Part shown: one piece after another, positions 7,992-18,600 of the stretch
How the letters are laid out: each line of letters begins with the position of its first letter
How positions within the stretch are numbered: the first letter of the stretch is position 1
NCBI GenBank assembly: GCA_018365895.1
Contig: JAGZJD010000008.1
Location: 1-57,226, forward strand
Length of the DNA: 57,226 bases
Reading direction: 5' to 3'
Source: Lachnospiraceae bacterium
Lineage (GTDB): Bacteria; Bacillota_A; Clostridia; Lachnospirales; Lachnospiraceae
Notes under the pieces: model-generated
Seen by the model: the letters and a program-made list of their open reading frames with translations, nothing else
Told to the model about the DNA's origin: nothing
Databases searched by the model: none
Program-made: the position numbers and the translations under genes

Positions 7992-8534
7992 ATGAAAAAA
8001 TGGGTTTGTACAGTATGCGGTTATGTTTATGAAGGAGAAAATGCACCAGCTGAATGTCCACAGTGCCACGTTCCGGCAGAAAAATTCCAGGAAATGGTTG
8101 GCGAAAGAACTTGGGCAGCAGAACATGTTGTTGGAGTAGCTCAGGGTGTAAGCGAAGATATCATCGCTGATTTAAGAGCTAACTTCGAAGGTGAATGTTC
8201 AGAAGTTGGTATGTACCTTGCAATGGCTAGAGTAGCTCACAGAGAAGGATATCCGGAAATCGGACTTTACTGGGAAAAAGCTGCTTACGAAGAAGCAGAA
8301 CATGCTGCTAAATTTGCTGAATTATTAGGTGAAGTTGTAACAGACAGCACAAAGAAAAACCTTGAGATGAGAGTTGAAGCTGAGAACGGTGCTACAGCAG
8401 GTAAATTTGATCTTGCAAAACGTGCTAAAGCTGCTAACCTTGACGCAATCCATGATACAGTTCATGAGATGGCTAGAGACGAAGCTCGTCATGGAAAAGC
8501 ATTCGAAGGTCTGTTAAAGAGATACTTCGGCTAA
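7992..8534 (+). CDS. Reverse rubrerythrin (rubredoxin domain first)
   Basis: 180 aa. The N-terminal rubredoxin-type site [19 protein letters not shown], then CPQC binds one iron; the following four-helix domain carries the di-iron ligands in [15 protein letters not shown] and DEARHGKAF. This 'reverse' order is typical of clostridial enzymes that reduce H2O2 (and O2) at the expense of NADH via electron carriers. The start at 7992 was chosen because AAAGGAG sits 10 bases upstream; the ATG at 7983 touches the ribosome site. Highly expressed codon choice. Under the PerR box and own terminator. Confidence 0.95.
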   Translation: MKKWVCTVCGYVYEGENAPAECPQCHVPAEKFQEMVGERTWAAEHVVGVAQGVSEDIIADLRANFEGECSEVGMYLAMARVAHREGYPEIGLYWEKAAYEEAEHAAKFAELLGEVVTDSTKKNLEMRVEAENGATAGKFDLAKRAKAANLDAIHDTVHEMARDEARHGKAFEGLLKRYFG

Positions 8535-8566
8535 TCAGAAGACTTAATATCTAATAAGTAATTCAA

Positions 8567-8612
8567 AGGGATGCCAGATCAAATGATGATTGATTCGGCA
8601 TCCCTATTCTTT
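8567..8612 (+). terminator. Rubrerythrin terminator
   Basis: AGGGATGCC (8567-8575) pairs with GGCATCCCT (8597-8605); an inner ATCAA/TTGAT stem extends it. Confidence 0.85.
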
Positions 8613-8647
8613 ACCTTCATTAAAAATAAAATTCTTTCAGAGATTCA

Positions 8648-9262
8648 CTACGCATTTCTGTGGACAGTTCCTCTTGTAACAAGAATTCCTGTTTTAATCA
8701 AAACCGGTCTAAGTGCATTGTACATAAATCCAACTAAAATTACAGAAACAACTGCATTAACAAATGTTGTTGCAGTACTCCATTTTGCCAGAAGGCTTGC
8801 CATCTCCTGTGGCTGTCCCAGGATATATTGTTTGTAAAAATATCCCACAAGCGGATCTGCCACAACATTGAAGCCAAGTCCTGCGACTGACGCGATCACG
8901 CTCCACTTAAATACATATTTTTTATCTGTGCTCTCATTGATATGGGCAATTTTATGTGCCACAAATCCTGTAATCAATCCGATACATAATTTCAATACAA
9001 ATGTCTTTGGTGCTCCTACGATATAAATTGGATCCATAAGATCGGCAATCGTCATACCGATAGCTCCTGCCATACCTCCATACCATCCGCCAAGGAAAAG
9101 AGCTCCTAATACGCAAAATGCATTCCCAATATGAAGAGACGTTGCATCCGCTCCGCCCGGCATCGGAATTTTAATCTGTAAAAATGTAAAAGATACATAA
9201 CATAATGCTGCCATCAGTGCTGTCTGTGCCAGCTTCATAATTTTTCCATTTGTGTTTTTCAT
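8648..9262 (-). CDS. ECF transporter substrate-binding (S) component
   Basis: 204 aa with about six hydrophobic helices. The sequence LAQTALMAALCYVSFTFLQI, then IGNAFCVLGALFLGGWYGGM and GMTIADLMDPIYIVGAPKTF is characteristic of the ECF-ribofla_trS (COG4720-like) S-component family, which binds vitamins and pairs with a shared EcfAA'T energising module not present here. Substrate is unassigned; no riboswitch I recognise precedes it. RBS AGGAGG. Single gene. Confidence 0.82.
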   Translation of the reverse strand: MKNTNGKIMKLAQTALMAALCYVSFTFLQIKIPMPGGADATSLHIGNAFCVLGALFLGGWYGGMAGAIGMTIADLMDPIYIVGAPKTFVLKLCIGLITGFVAHKIAHINESTDKKYVFKWSVIASVAGLGFNVVADPLVGYFYKQYILGQPQEMASLLAKWSTATTFVNAVVSVILVGFMYNALRPVLIKTGILVTRGTVHRNA

Positions 9263-9511
9263 AGATGACTTCCTCCTTTTTTCTGTACACCTATGCTAAC
9301 ACACTACTGGCTTTCTTAAAATATCCAATTTTTCTATTTTAAACCATACCAATTTTCTCTCATCTAATAGACAAATACCTCCTATACATAATACTTTAAA
9401 ATTCAAAAAAATAGAAATCCGGTGTTGATTTTTTTTAAAAAAGAGTATAATATATACAATATCACATAACATAGTTTTAAAAACTACTTATTGTTTATTG
9501 GAGGTAATGTT

Positions 9512-10165
9512 ATGACTTTAGATAAGATTAAAGATCCCGGAAGCGCTATTACTCATTTTATTGCCATGGTGGCCGCAATCATTGGCGCATTTCCATTATT
9601 ATTTAAAGCAGCGTGCAATCCTGACCACACAGCTGTTTTCGCACTTGCAGTATATATTATCAGCTTGATCCTTCTCTATGCTGCAAGCACAACTTATCAT
9701 ACATTCAATATTTCTGAAAAAGTAAATACCATTCTGAAAAAATGGGATCACATGATGATCTTTGTATTAATCGCCGGAAGCTACACACCAGTCTGTCTTC
9801 TTGTACTCGATAAGCATACTGGCGTTATCCTGCTGACACTTGTCTGGGCCATTGCTACCATTGGAATCATTCTCAAAGCGTTCTGGGTGTTCTGTCCAAA
9901 ATGGGTATCTTCTCTTCTCTATATCGGAATGGGATGGACCTGCATCCTCGCTTACAGCCAGATCGTCGATGCGCTCAGTCCTGCCGCATTTGGATGGCTT
10001 CTGGCAGGCGGCATTATTTACACAGTCGGAGGCGTTATTTACGCATTGAAACTGCCAATCTTCAATAACCGTCACAAGAATTTCGGAAGTCATGAGATCT
10101 TTCATCTTTTTGTTATGGCCGGAAGTTTCTGCCACTTTATTTTAATGTATGTATATATTTTATAA
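9512..10165 (+). CDS. Hemolysin III / PAQR-family membrane protein
   Basis: 217 aa, seven predicted membrane helices. Family motifs are present: SxxYHTF after helix 2, DH...GSYTP, and the C-terminal SHEIFHLFVMAGSFCHF His pair that binds zinc in PAQR proteins. Start at 9512 follows GGAGG; a TTG at 9491 would place that site inside the gene. Cellular role of bacterial Hly-III proteins is unsettled (membrane homeostasis has been proposed). Confidence 0.9.
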   Translation: MTLDKIKDPGSAITHFIAMVAAIIGAFPLLFKAACNPDHTAVFALAVYIISLILLYAASTTYHTFNISEKVNTILKKWDHMMIFVLIAGSYTPVCLLVLDKHTGVILLTLVWAIATIGIILKAFWVFCPKWVSSLLYIGMGWTCILAYSQIVDALSPAAFGWLLAGGIIYTVGGVIYALKLPIFNNRHKNFGSHEIFHLFVMAGSFCHFILMYVYIL

Positions 10166-10200
10166 GCTAGTCTGTCTCTCTTAGATAGTCCACAATCGTC

Positions 10201-10229
10201 CATAGCCCGGAATTTTCCTCCGGGCTATG
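10201..10229. terminator. Hairpin between convergent genes
   Basis: Perfect 11-bp stem CATAGCCCGGA / TCCGGGCTATG with a 7-base loop, without a strong U run on either side. Confidence 0.6.
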
Positions 10230-10241
10230 CTCGTATTCTCA

Positions 10242-10520
10242 TCATCTTCTTTCTGTCTGCCTTTCTGAAAATACCTGATCATTTCCGTCAATCAGCTTTT
10301 CTTTCTGTCTGCGGCTGTATTGCTTAATCTCATATTCCCGCCGCATTGCCTCTTCTTTTGCCTCAAACATCTCATAATAGACAAGTGTAACCGGTCTCCT
10401 TGTCTTTGTGTATTTGGCGCCTTTTCCGCTGTTGTGAGCAGCAATTCTTCTGTCCAGATCATTTGTCCAACCTGTATAAAATGTTCCGTCGCTGCACTCT
10501 ACAATATATGTGTAATTCAT
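10242..10520 (-). CDS. GIY-YIG domain protein (UPF0213/YazA-like)
   Basis: 92 aa, essentially one GIY-YIG domain: [20 protein letters not shown], then [19 protein letters not shown], with the conserved Arg and downstream Glu ([10 protein letters not shown]). In Bacillus the homologue yazA sits between yabB and rsmI; here it is isolated from that cluster (37-43 kb). A nuclease fold; biological substrate unknown. Start MNYTYIV preceded by AGGAGG. Confidence 0.9.
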   Translation of the reverse strand: MNYTYIVECSDGTFYTGWTNDLDRRIAAHNSGKGAKYTKTRRPVTLVYYEMFEAKEEAMRREYEIKQYSRRQKEKLIDGNDQVFSERQTERR

Positions 10521-10631
10521 TTTCTTCCTCCTGAACAGATTTCCCCGCGTCAGTTATTATTTACTGTCATAATATAGCTTCCACTTTTCACTATCTGTCA
10601 CAGGATTTATTATATCACAACTGCATAAAGA

Positions 10632-10683
10632 AAAACCGGCCTCCTTCACTAGATTTGAAATCTGCTTTTTAGAGACCGGCTTT
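10632..10683 (-). terminator. Terminator of the spoIID-spoIIQ operon
   Basis: Minus-strand arms AAAGCCGGTCTC and GAGGCCGGTTTT pair over 12 positions with two G-U wobbles, followed by a U-rich tail. Confidence 0.8.
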
Positions 10684-10721
10684 CTGCCGCTTTCAATTAT
10701 AATTTCTATTATTTTTTTCTT

Positions 10722-11537
10722 CTATGCTTCCAGATAATCAAGCGGATCTACAGCTACACCATCTTTCAATACCTGAAAATACAAATTGCATCCTTCTACT
10801 GTATAATATCGGCTTGGCTGCTGTACATAACCGATCATCTCTCCTGCCTCTACAAGACTGCCTTCCTGGAACTGTAAATCTTTAAGCTGCCCGTACACAA
10901 GTTCATATCCACTTCCAATATCCAGTGTCATCGTCAGCCCGGTATCAACCTTTTCTTCAATAGATTTCACAATTCCACGTGCTGATGCAACCACCTGACT
11001 TCCCGCATCCCCGGCAATGATCATTGCCGGATTATACTTATACTGATCCAGCGTTGCAAAATAAACTGTCTGATCCATACTGTAATTCATAATCACATTT
11101 CCATCAACCGGCCAAAGCATCTCTGTTGCTTCCGAATATGACAGTTGTGCAGCTGTTCCGGATGTACTTTTTGTATCTTCTATCTGAACATCCGGCTCTT
11201 CCTTTATAGCATTATTTTCTGTCGCATGATCCTGTGCTGTCTCGTCTGTACTATCATTTTCCAACGAAGTATCTTCGGCACCTTTCTTTTCCCCTGCATT
11301 TTCCTGCTGCTGTTCCTGAATGACATTTGTTGTATTCGTTGTCTTTGATTCCTCTGCTCTTGCAAGCTCCTGTTCAAGCTTCGCCTGAGATTTTGCCATT
11401 TCGTCTGCAACTGAATTCTTATAATTCTTAAATGTATATGTGCCGACCATTGCTACTGCCGCCACGAAACAGATTACAAGACCTACAGATGCGCCCTTTT
11501 TTCCTTTTGTAGGAGTTTCATTGCTGTTGTTATTCAT
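10722..11537 (-). CDS. spoIIQ: SpoIIQ-like protein (inactive M23/LytM fold)
   Basis: 271 aa. One membrane helix (~17-35), a long Glu/Asn/Thr-rich extracellular linker (~45-130) and a C-terminal LytM domain (~140-271). In active M23 enzymes zinc is held by HxxxD and HxH; the corresponding positions here read YNPAMII and CNLYFQV, so all ligands I can align are lost. SpoIIQ is the forespore partner of SpoIIIAH in the engulfment channel, and degenerate LytM domains are known in this family. Immediately downstream of spoIID, as in other Clostridia. RBS AGAGGTGATG. Confidence 0.85.
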   Translation of the reverse strand: MNNNSNETPTKGKKGASVGLVICFVAAVAMVGTYTFKNYKNSVADEMAKSQAKLEQELARAEESKTTNTTNVIQEQQQENAGEKKGAEDTSLENDSTDETAQDHATENNAIKEEPDVQIEDTKSTSGTAAQLSYSEATEMLWPVDGNVIMNYSMDQTVYFATLDQYKYNPAMIIAGDAGSQVVASARGIVKSIEEKVDTGLTMTLDIGSGYELVYGQLKDLQFQEGSLVEAGEMIGYVQQPSRYYTVEGCNLYFQVLKDGVAVDPLDYLEA

Positions 11538-11606
11538 TATTCATCACCTCTAGCTATAGCTTTGCCAGAAAGTGATTTGCTTATTCTCTCCCGCTTCTCA
11601 TTTCTT

Positions 11607-12494
11607 TTACAAAATTTCTGCTACTTCCCGAATCACTGTATCAGCAAAAAAATACGCCAATATCTCCTCATGTGTTTTTCCTTCTTTTGCCATTTCATTT
11701 GCCATATTCTGGCTTAATCCAATTCCATGACCATTGCCCTGCGTTGTTACTCTAATTTTATCCTCATATTCCTGAAGAGCAAAACATGCAGAAGCAAGTC
11801 CCTTTTCCTGGCGAAATTCTTCTCCGGTTATCGTCCGCTCTCCTTCTCTGATCCGCAATACATATCCTGCGCTGTCTGTAGAAATCACTTCGTAATCTCC
11901 TTTTTCAATCAGCATCGTCTGCGTCTGATCAATTGCCTCCACATCTTTTGGGCATTCTCGAATCTGCAGATAAGGATATCCTTCACTGCCAAACACTTCG
12001 TTTCCTGATCTTGTCCTTCCATTACTAAGCTGATGAAACGGCGTTGTGATCAGAACATCTCCATATGTAAGCACCTGTCCCTCTGTTGATTGCCACACAT
12101 CCCTAAGCGCTGCCCGATATTCTTCGTATTTTACTCTGCCCCACTGTTTCTTCATCTCTTTCTCTTCAAAATATTTGTCAGTAAAAATACTTGTCTTTCC
12201 TTCCTCCGTAATCTGTTTATACATTCTGGTGCGAAGCATGACCGCCTGAGCTTCCAACGCCTCTTTCTCATATGTTACCGGAATTTCTCTGGCAAGAATC
12301 CCTATCGCGTATTCCTCCACCGGAATTTCTCTTGATTTTCCATCTACTTCTACAAACAAATAGTCCTCTCCCACCTCTGCTCCGGTCAATACTGCCGGAC
12401 CATTAATAAATACTGTAATAATATACGGAAGAAGAATGATTGCCACTACCGTAGAAAAAAGTTGACCGTATCTCTGATGTCTTTTCTGCCTCAT
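11607..12494 (-). CDS. spoIID: Stage II sporulation protein D (lytic transglycosylase)
   Basis: 295 aa. N-terminal membrane anchor (~12-32, LFSTVVAIILLPYIITVFI), then a SpoIID/LytB domain: IPVEEYAIGILAREIPVTY with the catalytic Glu of the REIP motif, EALEAQAVMLRTRMY, and the C-terminal GNGHGIGLSQNMANEMA. It cuts septal glycan during engulfment. The start at 12494 rather than 12509 is set by GGAGG (12503-12507). Its leader is unusual: the ribosome site lies in the 3' arm of a terminator-like hairpin. Followed 69 bases later by spoIIQ. Confidence 0.93.
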   Translation of the reverse strand: MRQKRHQRYGQLFSTVVAIILLPYIITVFINGPAVLTGAEVGEDYLFVEVDGKSREIPVEEYAIGILAREIPVTYEKEALEAQAVMLRTRMYKQITEEGKTSIFTDKYFEEKEMKKQWGRVKYEEYRAALRDVWQSTEGQVLTYGDVLITTPFHQLSNGRTRSGNEVFGSEGYPYLQIRECPKDVEAIDQTQTMLIEKGDYEVISTDSAGYVLRIREGERTITGEEFRQEKGLASACFALQEYEDKIRVTTQGNGHGIGLSQNMANEMAKEGKTHEEILAYFFADTVIREVAEIL

Positions 12495-12498
12495 AAAA

Positions 12499-12543
12499 AA
12501 ATCCTCCATACAATACTATATGGAGGATTTCATTCATATATGC
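12499..12543 (-). promoter_or_regulatory. SD-containing hairpin with SigE-like promoter before spoIID
   Basis: Perfect 12-bp inverted repeat (12519-12530 / 12499-12510), 8-base loop, followed by a U run and then the spoIID ATG. The 3' arm TATGGAGGATTT contains the ribosome site. A SigE-like promoter, GCATATA (12537-12543), 14 bases, CATATAGT (12515-12522), would start transcription just past the loop, so the transcript would lack the 5' arm. Confidence 0.6.
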
Positions 12544-12546
12544 TGT

Positions 12547-13152
12547 TTACTCATATTTTCTACTGTAATAAAAGATGCAGATTGCTTCATAGCCAGGTAC
12601 AAAAAGCCCTGCAACGGCATGGAATAACGCCATGCTGTCTTCTGTTGCTCCTTGATAAATTCTTCGGTTTACAAACACTTTCAGTGCATGCTGCGCTACC
12701 ACAATTCCCATAGAAACTGCTGCGCCTGCAATTCCAAAGGCGACAACAAATATCGGCAATATTGCTGATAGAAGAAAGCTGCCGGCAACAAAATTCTCCA
12801 GCATTACAAATACTACAGCAACAATTACAAACATTACAAGCGCTGCTACAAGAAGATTTCCTGCAATCGGAAGAATAAGCAGCCAGATTCCCGGTCTTTT
12901 CAGTTTCTTTCTTCCTATTTCAATTTCTCCTGCAAGTTCTCCCTGATAGTATGTTCTCACAAATGGAATCCATGCAGCCCATGCACTTTCCATACCTTTT
13001 TTCTCTGCAATTTTATACAGTCCATAGCTTTTCAGGACATATGCTCCTACAGCAACAATCAGTACGCCTATAAGACATACCAGATAGATCAACACAAAGC
13101 TTCTGAGCATATGCTCTCCCAAATCACCGTATCCATAGTTGTAACTATACAT
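12547..13152 (-). CDS. Multi-pass membrane protein of unknown function
   Basis: 201 aa with about four or five hydrophobic helices; N-terminus MYSYNYGYGDLGEHM, first helix ~17-42, then YGLYKIAEKKGMESAWAAWI, a pattern seen in uncharacterised clostridial membrane proteins, and a C-terminal VPGYEAICIFYYSRKYE. Its ATG overlaps the last codons of glgP by 8 bases, so it is translationally coupled to glycogen phosphorylase; a direct link in function is not established. Confidence 0.75.
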   Translation of the reverse strand: MYSYNYGYGDLGEHMLRSFVLIYLVCLIGVLIVAVGAYVLKSYGLYKIAEKKGMESAWAAWIPFVRTYYQGELAGEIEIGRKKLKRPGIWLLILPIAGNLLVAALVMFVIVAVVFVMLENFVAGSFLLSAILPIFVVAFGIAGAAVSMGIVVAQHALKVFVNRRIYQGATEDSMALFHAVAGLFVPGYEAICIFYYSRKYE

Positions 13153-15640
13153 TTTCTACCTCTTCTTCTGTAACAGTTACCTGATCAAGATGCCAAATTT
13201 CATCTACATATTCCTGGATTGTTCTGTCAGATGTAAATTTACCGCAGCATGCTGTCTGCAGGATTGCCATTTTAGCCCATCTGTCTTTGTCCCGGTATGC
13301 TTCTTCAACTTTTGTCTGTGCATCTGCATAAGAACGGAAATCTTTTAAGATGAAATATCTGTCTGCAGGATCAAATCCCTGTCTGTTCAGAAGCGAATTG
13401 TAAAGCTCTCTGTACAGCTCCGGATTTCCGCAGGAATAAGTTCCATCTACAAGCTGGTCTACAACACGTTTGATTTCCCAGTCATTATTATAAATTGCTC
13501 TCGGATCATATCCTCCGTGATTTTCAAAATGGATAACTTCATCTGAACTTAGTCCGAAAATAAATGCATTTTCTTCTCCAACTTCTTCTACAATCTCGAC
13601 ATTGGCTCCGTCCATTGTTCCGATTGTCGGCGCACCGTTCAACATGAATTTCATATTTCCTGTACCGGATGCCTCTTTTGATGCAGTAGAAATCTGCTCA
13701 CTTACATCGGCTGCTGCAAAAATCCATTCTGCATTAGACACACGGTAATCTTCGATAAATACTACTTTCAGCTTTCCATTGATACTTCTGTCATTGTTAA
13801 TCACATCTCCTACAGAGTTGATCAGCTTTATAATCTGTTTTGCTCTTGTGTAACCAGCTGATGCCTTTGCTCCAAAAATAAATGTTCTTGGATAGAAAGA
13901 CAGCTCCGGATGCTCCTTGATCTTATTGTACAGATACATCACATGCAAAATGTTAAGCAACTGACGTTTATATTCATGGAGACGTTTTACCTGAACATCA
14001 AAAATAGAATTCGGATCAATCTCCACACCATTATGTTCTTTGATATATTTTGCAAGACGTACTTTATTCTGGTATTTGATATCCATAAATTCTGTTCTTG
14101 CCTTTGCGTCATCTGCAAGAGGTTTTAGCTTTTCCATCTGTGCAAGATCTGTAATCCAGCCATCTCCGATCTGTTCTGTTACCCAGTCTGCCAGAAGCGG
14201 ATTTCCGTGAAGAAGGAAACGTCTCTGTGTAATACCGTTCGTCTTATTATTAAACTTCTCAGGCATCATCTCGTAGAAATCTCTCAATTCCTGATGTTTT
14301 AAAATTTCTGTATGAAGTCTTGCAACACCATTTACAGAGAACCCTGTAACAATCGCAAGATGAGCCATTCTTACCTGGCCATCATAAAGAATTGCCATCT
14401 TTTTGACTTTCTCTTCATTTCCCGGATACATTTCCCGTACTTTCATAACAAATCTACGGTCAATTTCCTGAACGATCTGATATACACGCGGGAGAAGACG
14501 CTGGAAAAGATCGATCGGCCATTTTTCCAATGCTTCTGCCATAATCGTATGGTTCGTGTATGCACATGTCCTTGTTGTAATATCCCATGCTTCTTCCCAG
14601 AGCATATTTTCATCATCAAGAAGAATTCTCATTAACTCTGCTACTGCCACCGTCGGATGTGTATCATTCATCTGGATTACAACCTTATTCGGCAGCTCTC
14701 GCAAATCGCTATGTGTCTGTTTGAAGCGTTCCACAATTGTCTGAAGGCTGGCAGATACAAAAAAGTACTGTTGTTTCAGGCGAAGTTCTTTTCCTGCATA
14801 ATGATTATCATTCGGATACAGTACCTCTGTAATTGTCTTTGCAAGGTTTTCCTGTTCGATTGCTTTATGGTAATTTCCACGATCAAATTCATCTAACTGG
14901 AAATCTGTGATTGCTTTCGCATCCCAGATCCGCAGTGTATTCACTACATGATTACCATATCCAACAATCGGCATATCATAAGGAATTGCCATAACTGATG
15001 AATAGTTCGTCTGAATAAAATGATTTCGTCCGGTTTTTTCATCCCATGTTACCTGAATGTCTCCTCCGAAACGTACTTCCTTTGCATACTCATCCCGGCG
15101 GATTTCAAATGGGTTTCCATTCTTTAACCAGTCATCCGGTTTTTCTACCTGGAAACCGTCTTTGATCTTCTGTTTAAACATACCATAATGGTAGCGGATT
15201 CCGCATCCATAAGCCGGATAACCAAGCGTTGTCAAGGAGTCAAGGAAACATGCCGCAAGACGTCCAAGACCTCCGTTTCCAAGAGCTGCGTCCGGTTCTT
15301 GATCTTCAATAACATTCAGATCAATCCCCATTTCATCAAGAGCTTCCTTCACTTCTTTGTATGCGCAAAGGTTAATCAGATTATTTCCAAGTGCACGTCC
15401 CATCAGAAACTCCATTGACATATAGTAAACGGTCTTTGGCTCTTCATTTTTATAGATTTTCTGTGTTGCAAGCCAATCGTCAATAATTATTTCTTTAACA
15501 GCATAGGAGACAGCCTGAAACAGCTGCTCCTGTGTTGCCTCCTCTACTTCTTTTCGGAATAATGTCTTGACATTGTGAGTTACTTCTTTCTGGAATGCTT
15601 TTTTGTCAAACCTTCCTCTTAATTCAGAACTATAATACAT
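13145..15640 (-). CDS. glgP: Glycogen/maltodextrin phosphorylase
   Basis: 831 aa, normal for GT35. It releases glucose-1-phosphate from alpha-1,4-glucans using pyridoxal phosphate. Landmarks: AALGNGGLGRLAACFLDSL near residue 120, KRLHEYKRQLLN, and the PLP-binding Lys664 in EASGTGNMKFMLNG. GAGGGTAAGG ribosome site 28 bases after the ileS stop region. No other glycogen genes nearby. Followed by an overlapping membrane-protein gene. Confidence 0.97.
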   Translation of the reverse strand: MYYSSELRGRFDKKAFQKEVTHNVKTLFRKEVEEATQEQLFQAVSYAVKEIIIDDWLATQKIYKNEEPKTVYYMSMEFLMGRALGNNLINLCAYKEVKEALDEMGIDLNVIEDQEPDAALGNGGLGRLAACFLDSLTTLGYPAYGCGIRYHYGMFKQKIKDGFQVEKPDDWLKNGNPFEIRRDEYAKEVRFGGDIQVTWDEKTGRNHFIQTNYSSVMAIPYDMPIVGYGNHVVNTLRIWDAKAITDFQLDEFDRGNYHKAIEQENLAKTITEVLYPNDNHYAGKELRLKQQYFFVSASLQTIVERFKQTHSDLRELPNKVVIQMNDTHPTVAVAELMRILLDDENMLWEEAWDITTRTCAYTNHTIMAEALEKWPIDLFQRLLPRVYQIVQEIDRRFVMKVREMYPGNEEKVKKMAILYDGQVRMAHLAIVTGFSVNGVARLHTEILKHQELRDFYEMMPEKFNNKTNGITQRRFLLHGNPLLADWVTEQIGDGWITDLAQMEKLKPLADDAKARTEFMDIKYQNKVRLAKYIKEHNGVEIDPNSIFDVQVKRLHEYKRQLLNILHVMYLYNKIKEHPELSFYPRTFIFGAKASAGYTRAKQIIKLINSVGDVINNDRSINGKLKVVFIEDYRVSNAEWIFAAADVSEQISTASKEASGTGNMKFMLNGAPTIGTMDGANVEIVEEVGEENAFIFGLSSDEVIHFENHGGYDPRAIYNNDWEIKRVVDQLVDGTYSCGNPELYRELYNSLLNRQGFDPADRYFILKDFRSYADAQTKVEEAYRDKDRWAKMAILQTACCGKFTSDRTIQEYVDEIWHLDQVTVTEEEVENV

Positions 15641-15668
15641 ATTGCCTTACCCTCTTCTTTTCTGGATT

Positions 15669-18600
15669 CTATCGTTCAACTCCAAGTGTTACTTTCTCAC
15701 CATTGATACTCCATTCTTTGACATATCCTGCCGGAGTCTGTTTTTTCACCTCTGTTGCTAAAACTTCGCTGCCGATTTCTTCCTTATGGGCTTCAAAAAC
15801 TGCTTCTGCTTTCTCGCTTCCTTCATATGTGACTTTAATATGATCTGTCACTTCGAAGTCTGCCTCTTTTCTCATTGTCTGGATCTTACTGATAATCTCT
15901 CTTACAAAACCTTCTTCTAAAAGTTCCGGTGTCAGATTTGTATCAAGTACAACTGTTACACCATAGTCACTTTCAGATACATAGCCTTCTGTCTGAGCCA
16001 TATCAATGAGCAAATCCTCGCGAAGAAGAATTACCTCTTCTCCATTCACATTTAATTTTAACTGCTCTGTTGCATTTACCTCATCCATAGCTGCATTGCC
16101 ATCCAAAGATGTAAGTGCCGCTTTGATGCCGCCAAGCAGCTTGCCGTATTTCGGTCCAACTGTCTTAAGCTGTGGTTTAAATGTATAAGAAGTAAAGTTT
16201 CTTACATCATCTGTAAATTCTACTTCTTTGACATTCAATTCTTCTGCAACAATTTCTTTATAGAATTCCGGAAGTTCTTTTTCTGCTTTCACAAACATCT
16301 TGCCGATCGGCTGACGGTTCTTGATATTTGCTGCATTTCTGCAGGCACGTCCCATTACAACAATATCAAGCACTTCTTTCATATTCTCTTCCAGTTCTTT
16401 ATCAATATATGCTTCATTTGCCACCGGATAATCACAAAGGTGGATACTTTCCGGAGCATTTGCATCGATTCCTCTTACAAGGTTCTGATAAATATCTTCT
16501 GTCATGAATGGAATCATTGGCGCTGCCACTTTTGATACTGTTACAAGCGCTGTATACAATGTCATGTATGCATTGATCTTATCCTGCTCCATTCCTTTTG
16601 CCCAGAAACGCTCGCGACTTCTTCTGACATACCAGTTACTCATATCATCTACAAAATCCTGAAGCGCTCTTGCACTTTCCGGAATTCTGTAATTAGCCAG
16701 ATTATCGTCAACTGTTTTAATAAGAGAGTTCAGTTTGGACAGAAGCCATTTATCCATAACAGGAAGCTTATCATAATCTAATGTATATTTTGTTGCGTCA
16801 AATCCATCAATATTCGCATACAGTACAAAGAATGCATACGTGTTCCAAAGTGTTCCCATGAACTTACGCTGTCCTTCTACAACTGCTTTTCCGTGGAAAC
16901 GGTTCGGAAGCCATGGCGCACTGTTAACATAGAAATACCAACGGATCGCATCTGCTCCGTATGTCTCAAGCGCGTCAAAAGGATCAACTGCATTTCCTTT
17001 GGATTTACTCATCTTCTGTCCATTCTCATCCTGAACATGGCCAAGCACAATAACATTTTTATACGGTGCTTTATTGAAAATCAGTGTTGAGATTGCTAAC
17101 AGTGAATAGAACCATCCACGTGTCTGGTCTACCGCTTCTGAAATAAAGTTTGCCGGGAACTGCTGTTCAAATACTTCTTTATTCTCAAACGGGTAGTGAT
17201 GCTGTGCAAATGGCATTGCTCCGCTGTCAAACCAACAGTCGATTACTTCCGGAACACGATGCATCTCTTTGCCACAATGCGGACATTTGATTGTTACTTT
17301 ATCAATAAATGGGCGGTGCAGCTCAATATCATCCGGACAATTGTCTGACATAGCTTTTAACTCTTCAATACTTCCGATCGCATGCTGATGTCCACACTCG
17401 CATTCCCAGATATTTAATGGAGTTCCCCAGTAACGGTTACGGCTGATACCCCAATCCTGAACATTCTCAAGCCAATCGCCAAAACGTCCTTTACCGATGC
17501 TCTCCGGAATCCAATTGATTGTATTGTTATTGCGGATCAGATCCTCTTTCACTTCTGTCATCTTAATAAACCATGACTCACGGGCATAGTAGATCAGTGG
17601 TGTATCGCATCTCCAGCAATGTGGGTAGCTATGCTCAAAATTCGGTGCTGAGAATAAAAGCCCTCTCTTTTCAAGATCTTCTAATACCATTGGGTCAGCT
17701 TTCTTACAGAATGTTCCTTCCCACGGTGTTTCTTTTGTCATCTCACCTTTCTCATCAACTAACTGTAAGAACGGAAGATCATATCTTCTTCCTACTTGAG
17801 AGTCGTCCTCACCAAATGCCGGTGCAATGTGAACAACTCCTGTACCGTCTGTCAATGTAACGTAATCTGCACATGTCACATAGTAGGCTTTCTTCTTCAA
17901 TTCAACAAATGGGAATAACGGCTCATATTCTTTATATTCCAGATCTTTTCCTTTGTAAGTTTCAAGAATCTCTTTGTCTCCCTCTAAAACAGTTTCGACA
18001 AGAGCTTCTGCCATATAATATGTGTATCCGTCATTCTTTACTTTTACATAAGTTTCTTCTGGATTCACACAGAGCGCTACGTTAGACGGCAATGTCCAAG
18101 GTGTTGTTGTCCATGCAAGGAAATACGCGTCTTCGCCAACAACTTTAAATCTTACAATAGCAGAACGTTCTTTCACATCTTTGTATCCCTGTGCAACTTC
18201 GTGACTGGAAAGCGGTGTTCCGCAGCGCGGACAATATGGAACAATCTTATAACCTTTGTAGAGAAGTCCTTTCTCCCAGATCTGTTTTAATGCCCACCAT
18301 TCAGATTCGATAAAATTATTATCATAAGTAACGTATGGATTCTCCATATCAGCCCAGTATCCGACTGTTTTTGAGAAGTCTTCCCACATTCCTTTGTATT
18401 TCCATACACTGTCTTTACAATGACCAATAAACGGCTCCAGACCGTATTCCTCAATCTGTTCTTTCCCGTCCAGTCCAAGAAGCTTCTCAACTTCCAGCTC
18501 AACCGGGAGTCCATGAGTATCCCATCCTGCCTTACGCGGAACCATATAGCCTTTCATAGTACGGTAACGCGGAATCATATCTTTAATAACTCGTGTCAGC

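Noticed and set aside
9263..9511. Possible vitamin riboswitch before the ECF S-component
   Set aside because: No conserved blocks of the FMN, TPP, preQ1, folate or cobalamin classes; only AT-rich sequence with the two divergent leaders.
10722..11537. Active M23 endopeptidase
   Set aside because: All zinc-ligand positions that can be aligned are replaced; kept as structural SpoIIQ.
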